Positions 15,948 to 23,975 of a stretch of DNA of 35,967 nt are shown here, in pieces; within the stretch, counting starts at the first letter, position 1; each line of letters opens with the position of its first letter. The stretch is from Cyanobium sp. T1B-Tous. Lineage in GTDB: Bacteria; Cyanobacteriota; Cyanobacteriia; PCC-6307; Cyanobiaceae. The stretch is taken from assembly GCF_024345475.1 (NCBI RefSeq), contig NZ_JAGQBE010000022.1, positions 1 through 35,967 on the forward strand, written 5' to 3'. Made by a program: the position numbers and the translations under genes. Below the pieces are notes generated by a model. The model saw nothing but the letters and a program-made list of their open reading frames with translations. It did no database searches and was not told where the DNA came from.

Positions 15948-17531
15948 CCGCGGGCAGGCCTCCACCAGCTTGCGGGTGATCGCGGCCTGGGGATCGCGCA
16001 GCAGCCGGGCACCGGGGCCCTCCTCCACGATCGTGCCGCCCTCCAGCACGATCACCCGGTGGCAGAAGCCACTGGCCACCGAGAGGTCGTGGGTGACGAA
16101 CAGGATGCCCAGCCCCAGCCCCTCCTGGAGCTGGCGCAGCAGGGCCAACACGTCGGCCTGCACCTCCGCATCGAGCATGCTCACGCTCTCGTCGCAGAGC
16201 AGCACCTTGGGCTCGAGCACCAGGGCCCGGGCGATGGCCACCCGTTGCTGCTGGCCGCCCGAGAGCTGGCGGGGCAGGCGGTTCTCAAAGGCCTCGGGGG
16301 GGGTCAGCCCCACCGCGCTCAGGAGCTCCCGCGCCCGCTGGCGGGCCTGGGGGCGGCTGGCCAGACCGTGGATCAGCAGGGGATCGGCAATCGCTTCCCC
16401 CACAACCATTTGGGGGTTGAGGCAGGCCAGGGGGTCTTGAAACACCATCTGGATGCCGCGCCGCGCCTGCCGCAACGCCCCGCCGCGCAGGCTGAGCAGG
16501 TTGCGGCCCTCCAGGCGCACGCTGCCGCCCCGCACCGGTGCCAGGCCCATCAGGGCCCGGCAGAGGGTGCTTTTGCCGCAGCCCGAAGCCCCAACCAGGC
16601 CAATGGTTTCGCCCTGCTGGAGCCGCAGGCTGACGCCATCCACGGCCTTCAGCCAGCGGGACTGCCAGGGCAGGGACGGCAGGGGGTGCCAGCTGCGCAG
16701 GCCCTCCAGTTCCAGCAGGGCCGGTGCCGGTGCCGGCGCGGGGCTTTCGGCTCCCTCCCGCTCCCGCGCCTTGGCCACCAGCCGCTGGGCCAGGGGGGAG
16801 GCCGGGGCGGTGAGCAGCTGCTGGGCAGGGGCCTGTTCAATCAGGTGGCCCTGGTCGAGGACGGCGATCTGGTCACACCAGCGGCCCGCCATGGCCAGGT
16901 CGTGGCTGATCAGCAGCAGGGCGCTGCCCGCTTCGCGGCAGAGGTCCGTGAGCTCCGCCATCACCTGACCGGCCACGGCCACATCCAGGCTGGTGGTGGG
17001 TTCGTCAGCGATCACCAGGGGCGGCCTGAGGGCCATGGCCAGGGCGATGGCCAGGCGCTGGCGCATGCCACCGCTGAATTCATGGGGGTAGCTGCCGTAG
17101 CGCTTCGGGTTGATCCCCACCCGCTCCAGCAACTGCTCAGCCCGTTCCCGCACTTGGCGCCGCCGCCACTGGGGTCGGTGGGCCGCCAGGGTGTCGCCCA
17201 GGTGATCTCCGATGGTGAGCAGGGGATTCAGCCGGGTCATGGGGTCCTGGAACACCAGGCCCACCGCTTCGCCGCGCAGCTGGCGCAGGGCCGACCGCCG
17301 CAGCCGGCTGGGGTCCTGCCCCGCCAGCAGCAGCCCACCGCTGCACTGGCTGCCAGGGGGCAGCAGCTGCAGCACGGCCCGGGCCACGGTGCTCTTGCCG
17401 CAGCCGGAGGGACCCACCAGGGCCAGCCGTTCGCCCGGACTGAGGCTGAGGGTCAACCCCTCGAGGGTGGGGCGCTCCGCATCGGGGTAGCGCACCACCA
17501 GGTTGTCGATTGAAAGCACAGGGCTGGCCAT
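15930..17531 (-). CDS. Fused double ABC ATPase of a peptide/nickel-type importer
   Basis: This 533-residue protein carries two complete ABC nucleotide-binding domains in tandem, as in fused DppD-DppF / OppDF / YejF types. Domain 1 has Walker A GPSGCGKST, signature FSGGMRQRLAIA and Walker B LVIADEPTTSLD. Domain 2 has GASGCGKST, LSGGQQQRVAIA and Walker B VLLCDESVSMLD. A linker of about 40 residues rich in Ala/Pro lies between them. The start (MASPVLSIDNLVVRYP) was chosen at the first residue of the ABC fold. No permease or solute-binding gene is adjacent, so partner and substrate are unknown; the type usually serves oligopeptides, nickel or similar ligands. It is divergent from the rel gene. 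Confidence 0.93.
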   Translation of the reverse strand: MASPVLSIDNLVVRYPDAERPTLEGLTLSLSPGERLALVGPSGCGKSTVARAVLQLLPPGSQCSGGLLLAGQDPSRLRRSALRQLRGEAVGLVFQDPMTRLNPLLTIGDHLGDTLAAHRPQWRRRQVRERAEQLLERVGINPKRYGSYPHEFSGGMRQRLAIALAMALRPPLVIADEPTTSLDVAVAGQVMAELTDLCREAGSALLLISHDLAMAGRWCDQIAVLDQGHLIEQAPAQQLLTAPASPLAQRLVAKAREREGAESPAPAPAPALLELEGLRSWHPLPSLPWQSRWLKAVDGVSLRLQQGETIGLVGASGCGKSTLCRALMGLAPVRGGSVRLEGRNLLSLRGGALRQARRGIQMVFQDPLACLNPQMVVGEAIADPLLIHGLASRPQARQRARELLSAVGLTPPEAFENRLPRQLSGGQQQRVAIARALVLEPKVLLCDESVSMLDAEVQADVLALLRQLQEGLGLGILFVTHDLSVASGFCHRVIVLEGGTIVEEGPGARLLRDPQAAITRKLVEACPRLPAPA

Positions 17532-17565
17532 GGGCCCCAGCTTGGCGGCTGCTGCATACGATGGA

Positions 17566-17588
17566 AGCATTCCGCAGGGTGGAATGCT
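17566..17588. promoter_or_regulatory. Perfect 8-base inverted repeat at the rel start codon
   Basis: Arms agcattcc and ggaatgct surround a seven-base spacer (gcagggt); the second arm contains the ATG at 17584 that I take as the rel start, and the spacer carries the candidate Shine-Dalgarno AGGG. In RNA this would sequester both; in DNA it could be an operator in the rel/ABC divergent region. Function is inferred. Confidence 0.4.
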
Positions 17589-19917
17589 CAGGGCGGTTCC
17601 TGATCTGGACGCAACCGCCGGGGCTGTTTCAGTCGCGGTGCCTCCAGCTGCCCCCCTGCGCCGGCCGATCCGCACCCCCGCCGATTACGGCGTGCCCCTG
17701 CCCGAGTGGCTGCAGCGCTGCATCGAGCACGTGCCCCCGGGGGACGGGGAGAGTTGCCCCACCGACGCCGAGGCCCTGCTGGCCTCCGCCTTTGATTTCG
17801 CCTTTCAGCTTCATGAGGGCCAGTTCCGGGCCAGCGGCGAGCCCTACATCATTCATCCGGTTGCCGTCGCCGACCTGTTGCGCGACATCGGCGCCAGTGC
17901 CGGTGTGATTGCGGCCGGCTTCCTCCACGACGTGGTGGAGGACACCGAGGTCACGGCGGAGGAGATCGAGCAGCACTTCGGCGCCGAGGTACGGGCCCTG
18001 GTGGAGGGGGTGACCAAGCTCGGCGGCATCCACTTCACCAATCACACCGAGGCCCAGGCCGAAAACCTGCGCCGCATGTTCCTGGCCATGGCCAGCGACA
18101 TCCGCGTCGTGCTGGTGAAGCTGGCGGACCGCCTGCACAACATGCGCACCCTCGGCGCCCTCAAGCCCGAGAAGCAGCTGCGCATCGCCCGGGAAACCCG
18201 GGAGATCTATGCCCCCCTGGCCAACCGTCTCGGCATCGGCCGGCTCAAGTGGGAGCTGGAGGATCTGGCCTTCAAGATCCTCGAGCCCGAGGCCTACCGG
18301 GATGTGCAGCAGCAGGTGGCCACCAAGCGCAGCGAGCGGGAGGAGCGGCTGGGGGTCACCGTGCAGCTCTTGCGGGATCGCTTGGCCGCGGTGGGGCTGG
18401 CCCATTGCGAGGTGAGCGGTCGGCCGAAGCATCTCTATGGCATCTGGAGCAAGATGCAGCGCCAGCAGAAGGCCTTCCACGAAATCTTCGACGTGGCCGC
18501 CCTGCGGATTCTCTGCCCCAATCTCGAGAGCTGCTACCGGGCCCTGGCGGTGGTGCACGACACCTTCCGGCCCATTCCCGGGCGCTTCAAGGACTACATC
18601 GGCCTGCCCAAGCCCAACGGCTACCAGTCGCTGCACACGGCCGTGATCGGCCGGCACCGACCGATCGAGGTGCAGATCCGCACCACCGACATGCACCAGG
18701 TGGCCGAGTACGGCATCGCCGCCCACTGGAAGTACAAGGAGGGCGGCTCTCCGGCCGCCTCCGGCGCCGATGCGGAGCGCTTCAACTGGCTGCGCCAGCT
18801 GGTCGACTGGCAGAAGGACGACGGTGGCACCGACAGCAGCGATTTCCTGCGTTCGATCAAGGAAGACCTCTTCGATGAGGAGGTGTTCGTGTTCACCCCC
18901 AATGGGGATGTGGTGGGTCTGCGCAAGGGCTCCACGGCCGTGGACTTCGCCTACCGGATCCACTCGGAGGTGGGCAACCACTGCCAGGGCGTGCGCATCA
19001 ACGATCGGCTCTGCCCCCTGGCCACCCCCCTGCAGAACGGCGACTTCGTGCAGGTGATCACCGCCAAGACGGCGCACCCGAGCCTCGACTGGCTCAACTT
19101 CGTGGCCACCCCCACGGCCCGCAACCGCATTCGCCACTGGTACAAGACGAGCCATCGCGAGGAGAACATCCTGCGGGGCACCGAATTGCTCGAGCGGGAG
19201 CTGGGGCGTGATGGCTTTGATGCCCTGCTCAATGGCCAGGCCATGGCCAAGGTGGCGCGCCGCTGCAACCTCACCGGCACCGAAGACCTGCTGGCCTCCC
19301 TGGGCTTCGGCGGAGTCACCCTCCACCAGGTGCTCAACCGTCTGCGGGAGGAATTGCGGTTGGCCAGTGCGGCCGCGGCACCGGTGCTGACCAACGAGCA
19401 GCTGGCCGCCAACGTGTCGGCGGCCCGCGGTGCCCAGGCGGAGGCCCAGGCCGCATCGGCGGGGGGAGCCAGCCCGATCCTGGGCCTGGAGGGCCTCGAC
19501 TACCGGCTGGGGGGCTGTTGCAGCCCCCTGCCAGGTGAAGCGATCCTGGGGGCGGTGGCCCTGGGCAACCACGGCATCACGATCCACCGTCAGGACTGCT
19601 CCAACGTGGTCCAGGTGCCGGCTGAGCGGCGCCTGCCGGTGCGCTGGAATCCGGCGGTTGAAGCCCGGCCGCGCCGCTACCCGGTGCAGCTGCGCATTGA
19701 GGTGCTGGACCGGGTGGGGGTGCTCAAGGACATCCTCACCCGCCTCTCGGATCACCGCATCAACGTCAGCGATGCCCGGGTGCGCACCAATCCCGGCAAG
19801 CCCGCCCGCATTGATCTGCGGGTGGAGCTCGAGAGTGCCGGCCAGCTCACCAGCACCATGAACCAGATCCGCTCGATGGCGGATGTGCTCGACATCGCCC
19901 GCACGGGGATTGGCTAA
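17584..19917 (+). CDS. spoT: RelA/SpoT homologue, bifunctional (p)ppGpp synthetase/hydrolase
   Basis: The protein has 777 residues from the ATG at 17584. Other in-frame starts at 17530 and 17503 would overlap the divergent ABC gene, and the sequence between them is not conserved-looking. Domains in order: HD hydrolase (about 60-200, with YIIHPVAVADLL and FLHDVVEDT), synthetase (about 260-380, GRFKDYIGLPKPNGYQSLHT), TGS (about 430-495, VFTPNGDVVGLRKGSTAVDF), a conserved-cysteine region (GGCCSPLPGE) and a C-terminal ACT domain (about 700-775, LRIEVLDRVGVLKDILTRL). Both catalytic centres look intact and the synthetase has the RFKD signature of bifunctional enzymes. It sets the level of the alarmone (p)ppGpp and hence growth and stress responses. 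The last bases overlap a small convergent gene. Confidence 0.95.
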   Translation: MLRAVPDLDATAGAVSVAVPPAAPLRRPIRTPADYGVPLPEWLQRCIEHVPPGDGESCPTDAEALLASAFDFAFQLHEGQFRASGEPYIIHPVAVADLLRDIGASAGVIAAGFLHDVVEDTEVTAEEIEQHFGAEVRALVEGVTKLGGIHFTNHTEAQAENLRRMFLAMASDIRVVLVKLADRLHNMRTLGALKPEKQLRIARETREIYAPLANRLGIGRLKWELEDLAFKILEPEAYRDVQQQVATKRSEREERLGVTVQLLRDRLAAVGLAHCEVSGRPKHLYGIWSKMQRQQKAFHEIFDVAALRILCPNLESCYRALAVVHDTFRPIPGRFKDYIGLPKPNGYQSLHTAVIGRHRPIEVQIRTTDMHQVAEYGIAAHWKYKEGGSPAASGADAERFNWLRQLVDWQKDDGGTDSSDFLRSIKEDLFDEEVFVFTPNGDVVGLRKGSTAVDFAYRIHSEVGNHCQGVRINDRLCPLATPLQNGDFVQVITAKTAHPSLDWLNFVATPTARNRIRHWYKTSHREENILRGTELLERELGRDGFDALLNGQAMAKVARRCNLTGTEDLLASLGFGGVTLHQVLNRLREELRLASAAAAPVLTNEQLAANVSAARGAQAEAQAASAGGASPILGLEGLDYRLGGCCSPLPGEAILGAVALGNHGITIHRQDCSNVVQVPAERRLPVRWNPAVEARPRRYPVQLRIEVLDRVGVLKDILTRLSDHRINVSDARVRTNPGKPARIDLRVELESAGQLTSTMNQIRSMADVLDIARTGIG

Positions 19918-20063
19918 GGCAGGGTGAAGCCCGAGGTGTTGAGGTGCTTGAGGTCGAGCATCACCAGGGTGAGCCACACCAGCAGGCCCACGCCGCCGAT
20001 CGAGCCCAGCACCAGCAGCAGTCCGGACAGTGCCGACCGGGAGGAGTCCTTGCCGTCAGCCAC
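19914..20063 (-). CDS. Small single-pass membrane protein
   Basis: This is a small protein of about 49 residues with one long hydrophobic helix (SGLLLVLGSIGGVGLLVWLT) and a short conserved-looking tail (MLDLKHLNTSGFTLP). No ATG lies near; the GTG at 20063 (VADGKDSSRSALSG) is the best start, whereas the longer open frame upstream is arginine/histidine-rich and unlike a protein. The three-base overlap of stop codons with convergent rel argues that this end is a true gene end. The function is unknown, and I cannot confirm expression from sequence. Confidence 0.6.
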   Translation of the reverse strand: MADGKDSSRSALSGLLLVLGSIGGVGLLVWLTLVMLDLKHLNTSGFTLP

Positions 20064-20211
20064 AAGCGCCAGTTGATGGGTTCTGATCTTCTCACCTCTG
20101 GCCGCCGCTTCTGCGTGAGGGTCTGAGCACAGGCCCCTGCCACCGTGACGATGGCTACTGCGTCCGGCGGAGGCCCCTTCTACAAACGGCCCATCCCGCG
20201 CGTGCCATGCC

Positions 20212-20400
20212 ATGACCTCCGAGCAGGCGGCCCAGCTGATCGATGAGACCCTCGACCTGGTCCATCAGCGCCTCCAGGACCTCCAGGCCCAGTGCCTCCC
20301 CCGGGAGCAACACGCCCTGGCCGAGGAGTTTCGGGAGTGGCGTCACCCCGAGGGCGGCCACATCGACCTGATGGTGTTTCCAGGCCTGGCGAACCCCTGA
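20212..20400 (+). CDS. Small soluble protein, unknown function
   Basis: This 62-residue protein is predicted to be mainly two helices (EQAAQLIDETLDLVHQRLQD and REQHALAEEFREWRH) followed by a hydrophobic strand IDLMVFPGL. Codon use is host-like and the acidic/amphipathic composition is typical of real small proteins. It ends exactly where the convergent DUF2062 gene ends, with adjacent stop codons (20398-20400 and 20401-20403). I do not recognise a named family. The 148 bases before it hold no gene that I can support. Confidence 0.6.
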   Translation: MTSEQAAQLIDETLDLVHQRLQDLQAQCLPREQHALAEEFREWRHPEGGHIDLMVFPGLANP

Positions 20401-20874
20401 TCAACCCTGGCGTTTGCCGCGCCGGTGTTCCCGCTCCAGCCACTGCCAGTAGAGCCAGCCTCCCAGCAGGGCGCAGGCCACTCCCACCAGGGTTGAACCC
20501 AGCAACAGGCGGCTGACGAAGCCCCCGCCGCTGTGCCAGACGCGGCCGGCCTGCAGGTCGTCGAGGCCGGGCCAGCCGGCCCCAGGCCCGATCAGCCAGC
20601 AGCCCAGCTGGTAGTTGAACCAATACAGCGGCAGCGAGGTGAACGGGTTGCTCACCCAGGTGCCCGCCGCCGCCAGCAGGTGGTTGCCGCGCACCGCTGA
20701 AGCCAGGGCCACGCTGAGCAGCATCTGCAGGCCAAAGAAGGGATAGCAGCCGCAGAACAAGCCGGCAGCCAGGCCCCGGGCCCGCTGGCCGTGGCTGCCC
20801 TCCTGGTGCCACAGCCAGGCCAGCAGACGCCGCAGTCGGCGGCCCAGGGCGGTGTGGGGCTGAAATGGGGGCAT
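20401..20874 (-). CDS. DUF2062 membrane protein
   Basis: The 157-residue protein starts at the ATG at 20874 (MPPFQPHTALGRRLRRLLAW). It shows the DUF2062 pattern: a glycine/proline-rich helix ARGLAAGLFCGCYPFFGLQM, a second helix LLSVALASAVRGNHLLAAAG, then the signature WVSNPFTSLPLYWFNYQLG, and a C-terminal helix (LLLGSTLVGVACALLGGWLY). DUF2062 proteins are inner-membrane proteins of unknown function. Its start codon overlaps that of divergent mnmE by two bases (both inside gCATGc), so each gene's leader must lie within the other's coding region. Confidence 0.88.
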   Translation of the reverse strand: MPPFQPHTALGRRLRRLLAWLWHQEGSHGQRARGLAAGLFCGCYPFFGLQMLLSVALASAVRGNHLLAAAGTWVSNPFTSLPLYWFNYQLGCWLIGPGAGWPGLDDLQAGRVWHSGGGFVSRLLLGSTLVGVACALLGGWLYWQWLEREHRRGKRQG

Positions 20875-22267
20875 GCGTGTAGACGACTCCCAGACCACGG
20901 ACACCATTGCGGCCATTGCCACGGCCGTGGCGCCGGGCGAAGGCAGTGTGGCGATCGTAAGGATCTCCGGCCCGGAGGCGGAGGGGATCGGCCGGCAGCT
21001 GTTTGCGGCGCCTGGCCAGCAGGTGTGGGAAAGCCACCGGGTGCTCTACGGCCACGTGGTGGATCCCGCCTCGGGGGAACGGGTGGATGAGGCCCTGCTG
21101 CTGCTGATGCGGGCGCCGCGCAGCTTCACCCGCGAAACCGTGGTGGAGTTGCACTGCCACGGTGGTCTGGTGGCGGTGCAGCGGGTGCTGGAGCTGGTGC
21201 TGGCGGCCGGGGCCCGCCGGGCCCTGCCGGGGGAATTCAGCCAGCGGGCCTTCCTCAACGGCCGGCTGGATCTCACCCGGGCCGAGGCGATCAGCGAGAT
21301 GATCACGGCCCGCAGCCGCCGGGCGGCCCAGCTGGCCATGGCCGGCATCGACGGTGGCCTGCAGCAGCGCATCGGCACCCTGCGGGAGCGCCTGCTGGAT
21401 CAGCTGGCGGAACTGGAGGCCCGGGTGGATTTCGAGGAGGATTTGCCGCCTCTCGATGCCGCGGCCGTGGTGGCGGAGCTGGAGGCGGTGCGGGCGGCCC
21501 TGCAGCAGCTGGTGGCGGAGGCGCGTCAGGGGGAGCTGCTGCGGCAGGGGCTGCGGGTGGCGATCGTGGGACGCCCCAACGTGGGCAAATCCAGCCTGCT
21601 CAACCTGCTCAGCCAGCGGGAAAAGGCGATCGTGACCGACCTGCCCGGCACCACCCGCGACCTGCTCGAAAGCGAGCTGGTGCTCGATGGGGTGCCGCTC
21701 ACCCTGCTCGACACCGCCGGCATCCGCCCCACCAGCGATCGGGTGGAGCAGCTGGGGATTGCTCGCTCCCGCGAGGCCCTGGCGGCAGCCGATGCGGTGC
21801 TGCTGTTGTTTGATCTCAGTGCGGGCTGGACCGCCGAGGACGCGGCGTTGCGCGCGTTGGCACCGGAGGGATCCGTGCTCCTGGTGGCCGGCAACAAGGC
21901 CGATGCCGCCGCGCTGCCCGTGGGCCTGGTGCCGCCCGAGGATGGGGCGCGGGCCCCGGCGGATGTGAGCTTCAGCGCGGTCAGCGGCGCCGGCCGGGAC
22001 GCCCTGGTGGCCGAGCTGCTGCGCCGCTGCGGCGCCGGTTCCCTGGAGGGCGTGCAGGTGGCCCTCAACGCCCGCCAGCGGGATCTGGCCGGCGCGGCGG
22101 CGTTGAGCCTGGAGGCTTCCCTCGAGGCTGCCGCCCAGCAGCTGCCCTGGGATTTCTGGACGATCGACCTGCGCACCGCCGTGCGCTGTCTCGGGGAGAT
22201 CACCGGCGCGGAGGTGAGCGAGGCGGTGCTCGATCGGGTGTTTTCGCGGTTTTGTATCGGCAAGTAG
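20873..22267 (+). CDS. mnmE: MnmE (TrmE), tRNA U34 modification GTPase
   Basis: This 464-residue GTPase acts with MnmG to place the 5-carboxymethylaminomethyl group on U34 of certain tRNAs. The N-terminal folate-binding domain starts TIAAIATAVAPGEGSVAIVR. The G domain is inserted in a helical domain: G1 GRPNVGKSSLLNLL, G2/G3 TDLPGTTRD and LLDTAGIRPTSD, G4 AGNKAD. The protein ends with the canonical FCIGK, including the conserved cysteine. Length is normal. The start overlaps that of the DUF2062 gene on the other strand. Confidence 0.97.
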   Translation: MRVDDSQTTDTIAAIATAVAPGEGSVAIVRISGPEAEGIGRQLFAAPGQQVWESHRVLYGHVVDPASGERVDEALLLLMRAPRSFTRETVVELHCHGGLVAVQRVLELVLAAGARRALPGEFSQRAFLNGRLDLTRAEAISEMITARSRRAAQLAMAGIDGGLQQRIGTLRERLLDQLAELEARVDFEEDLPPLDAAAVVAELEAVRAALQQLVAEARQGELLRQGLRVAIVGRPNVGKSSLLNLLSQREKAIVTDLPGTTRDLLESELVLDGVPLTLLDTAGIRPTSDRVEQLGIARSREALAAADAVLLLFDLSAGWTAEDAALRALAPEGSVLLVAGNKADAAALPVGLVPPEDGARAPADVSFSAVSGAGRDALVAELLRRCGAGSLEGVQVALNARQRDLAGAAALSLEASLEAAAQQLPWDFWTIDLRTAVRCLGEITGAEVSEAVLDRVFSRFCIGK

Positions 22268-22282
22268 GCGGCTTGCCCCACC

Positions 22283-23854
22283 TCAGCGCTGAGGCCGGAG
22301 GCGCCAGCGCGCGGCGAGGAACACCAGGGCCATCACGGCGTAGCCGAGGGCCCAGCTGCGGCCCACCCCCCAGCCCAGCTGCAGCACCGTGTCGGCACTG
22401 GTGAACTGCCAGGCGTGGATCACGCCAAACCAGGCCAGCACGGCCGCGATGCCGGCGCAGGCCGCGGCCGCCAGCAACCGGGCCTCGATCACATACACGA
22501 GCATCCCGGCCAGCAGCATCGCCGTGATGATCTGGCCCTGTTCCAGGGCGAAGGCGCCGGCTGCCCACACATCCGCCTGGGCCAGGGGCGCCAGCAGCTG
22601 GGGGCCAAAGGGGTTGGCGGCGGTGCCGCTGCCGCCAGCTCGTAGCCCCGCCTTGAGCATCAGGGCCCCCCAGCCGGCCAGCCCCGGCAGCAGTCCGAGG
22701 GCCACGGCCGGGGCATGGCGCGGGGGCGTGGCCTGGAAGGCCTGGGCGGCGATCACCAAGCCGATGTAGAGCACGATGGCCATCCCCGCCTCGATCGGCA
22801 CCAGCTGGCCGATCACCCCGAACAGGCCCAGCAGGCAGCCGGCGGCCATCACCACGCCGTTGAGCCAGGAGTAGCCAATGCGGGCGCCCATCGCCTTCCA
22901 GCCCGGATGGCCGATGTAGATCGTGGTGGGGAAGCACGAGCCGAGGGTGGCGGCGGCCAGGGTGCCGATGCCATTGATCAGCATCGAACTGCGCACGGGG
23001 TAGCGATCCCCCGCCGCCTCGGCGCTCTCCAGGTTCTGCAGGGAGCCGATCACGTTGAACAGCCCCATCGGCACGATTACCCCCAGCCAGGGCACCAGCT
23101 GGCCCCGGGCCTGCCAGAGCTCCGCCAGCTGCAACCGGGGCAGATGCAGCCCAATCAGGCCGGTGCTGCGCTGCCAGCTCACCGGATCCATGTCGATCAG
23201 GCCATTGGCCCAGGCCAGGGCGATGCCCAGCAGCACCGCCACCAGACCAGCGGGCACGGGCCAGCGCACCGGGGCGTAGTACCCCACCAGAATCACGGCC
23301 AGCACCGCCAAGCCCACCACCGGCTGGGCGTAGGTGCGCAGCAGGAAGCCCAGGGCGATGTAGCCCAGGGCAATGCCCGCCAGGGTGGAGAGCAGGGCGG
23401 CCCGGGGCAGCCAGCGCTGCAGGGCGTTACCGATGAAGGCGCCGGAACACTCGATCAGCCCCGAGCCCAGGCAGGCGATCAGGCCGGCCTGCCAGGACAG
23501 GGTCACGGCTTCGGCCTCGCCCAGTCCCTGGCTCAGGGACACCAGTTTCACCGGCAGCATCACCAGGAACACGTAGGCGAACAGGCTCACCGTGTTGATG
23601 CCGTAGGGCAGGGCCGTGCGGTCGTCGCGCCCCTCCCGCAGGTCGAGTTGAAAGGCCTGGCGGGCATAGGCCAGGTTGCCCACCACCAGGCTGATGCCGG
23701 TGGCCGGCAGGATCGTGCCGAACACCAGGCTGTCGGGGTAGCCGAGCACGCCCCGGCACAGGGCCACGATCAACAGGATCTGGATCAGGTTGTCGAGCCC
23801 CAGGCCGAGGAAGCCGTCGAGGTCACCGCTCGTCCACCAGCGGGGTTGGGTCAT
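22283..23854 (-). CDS. NCS2-like permease (xanthine/uracil permease superfamily)
   Basis: This 523-residue polytopic inner-membrane protein has about 12-14 hydrophobic helices. The N-terminal part, LGLDNLIQILLIVALCRG and LPYGINTVSLFAYVFLVMLP, and the later SGLIECSGAFIG and IVPMGLFNVIGSLQNLESAEAAGD resemble the nucleobase-cation symporter 2 group. The last of these corresponds to the substrate-contacting acidic region of these transporters. The substrate is not predictable from sequence: purines are usual, but cyanobacterial members are uncharacterised. A 14-base palindrome (cctcagcgctgagg, 22281-22294) covers its stop codon. It is divergent from nadC over about 120 bases. Confidence 0.82.
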   Translation of the reverse strand: MTQPRWWTSGDLDGFLGLGLDNLIQILLIVALCRGVLGYPDSLVFGTILPATGISLVVGNLAYARQAFQLDLREGRDDRTALPYGINTVSLFAYVFLVMLPVKLVSLSQGLGEAEAVTLSWQAGLIACLGSGLIECSGAFIGNALQRWLPRAALLSTLAGIALGYIALGFLLRTYAQPVVGLAVLAVILVGYYAPVRWPVPAGLVAVLLGIALAWANGLIDMDPVSWQRSTGLIGLHLPRLQLAELWQARGQLVPWLGVIVPMGLFNVIGSLQNLESAEAAGDRYPVRSSMLINGIGTLAAATLGSCFPTTIYIGHPGWKAMGARIGYSWLNGVVMAAGCLLGLFGVIGQLVPIEAGMAIVLYIGLVIAAQAFQATPPRHAPAVALGLLPGLAGWGALMLKAGLRAGGSGTAANPFGPQLLAPLAQADVWAAGAFALEQGQIITAMLLAGMLVYVIEARLLAAAACAGIAAVLAWFGVIHAWQFTSADTVLQLGWGVGRSWALGYAVMALVFLAARWRLRPQR

Positions 23855-23873
23855 GCTGGTCTTCCGGATCAGC

Positions 23874-23895
23874 GGATGGCCTCAGGTTGCCATCC
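23874..23895. promoter_or_regulatory. Inverted repeat between permease and nadC
   Basis: Arms ggatggc and gccatcc (seven bases, perfect) with an eight-base spacer lie 20-41 bases upstream of the permease start and about 80 upstream of nadC. The site is placed as an operator in a divergent promoter would be; the regulator, if any, is unknown. Confidence 0.3.
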
Positions 23896-23975
23896 AAATC
23901 AGCCGGGTCGATCCCCCCCATGCCATCCGAGGGTGGCTCCCTGCCCATCATGGGAAGGCCCGGACCGGAGGGGTG

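Noticed and set aside
16059..17513. 484-codon frame opposite the double ABC ATPase
   Set aside because: It is a low-complexity Q/G/A/H shadow of the ABC gene, whose Walker and signature motifs are on the minus strand.
17629..19977. 782-codon open frame antisense to the RelA/SpoT gene
   Set aside because: It is a mirror of a GC-rich gene with stop-free opposite strand; the sequence is H/G/Q/L-rich without any family pattern, while the sense strand shows complete HD, synthetase, TGS and ACT domains.
20064..20211. Extra small gene between the small membrane protein and the 62-residue protein
   Set aside because: A 30-codon frame beginning near 20151 overlaps the next gene and has no conserved-looking sequence or ribosome-binding site.
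22281..22294. 14-base palindrome cctcagcgctgagg as terminator
   Set aside because: It has no spacer and no T-tract and overlaps the permease stop codon; in this base composition such a palindrome can occur by chance.
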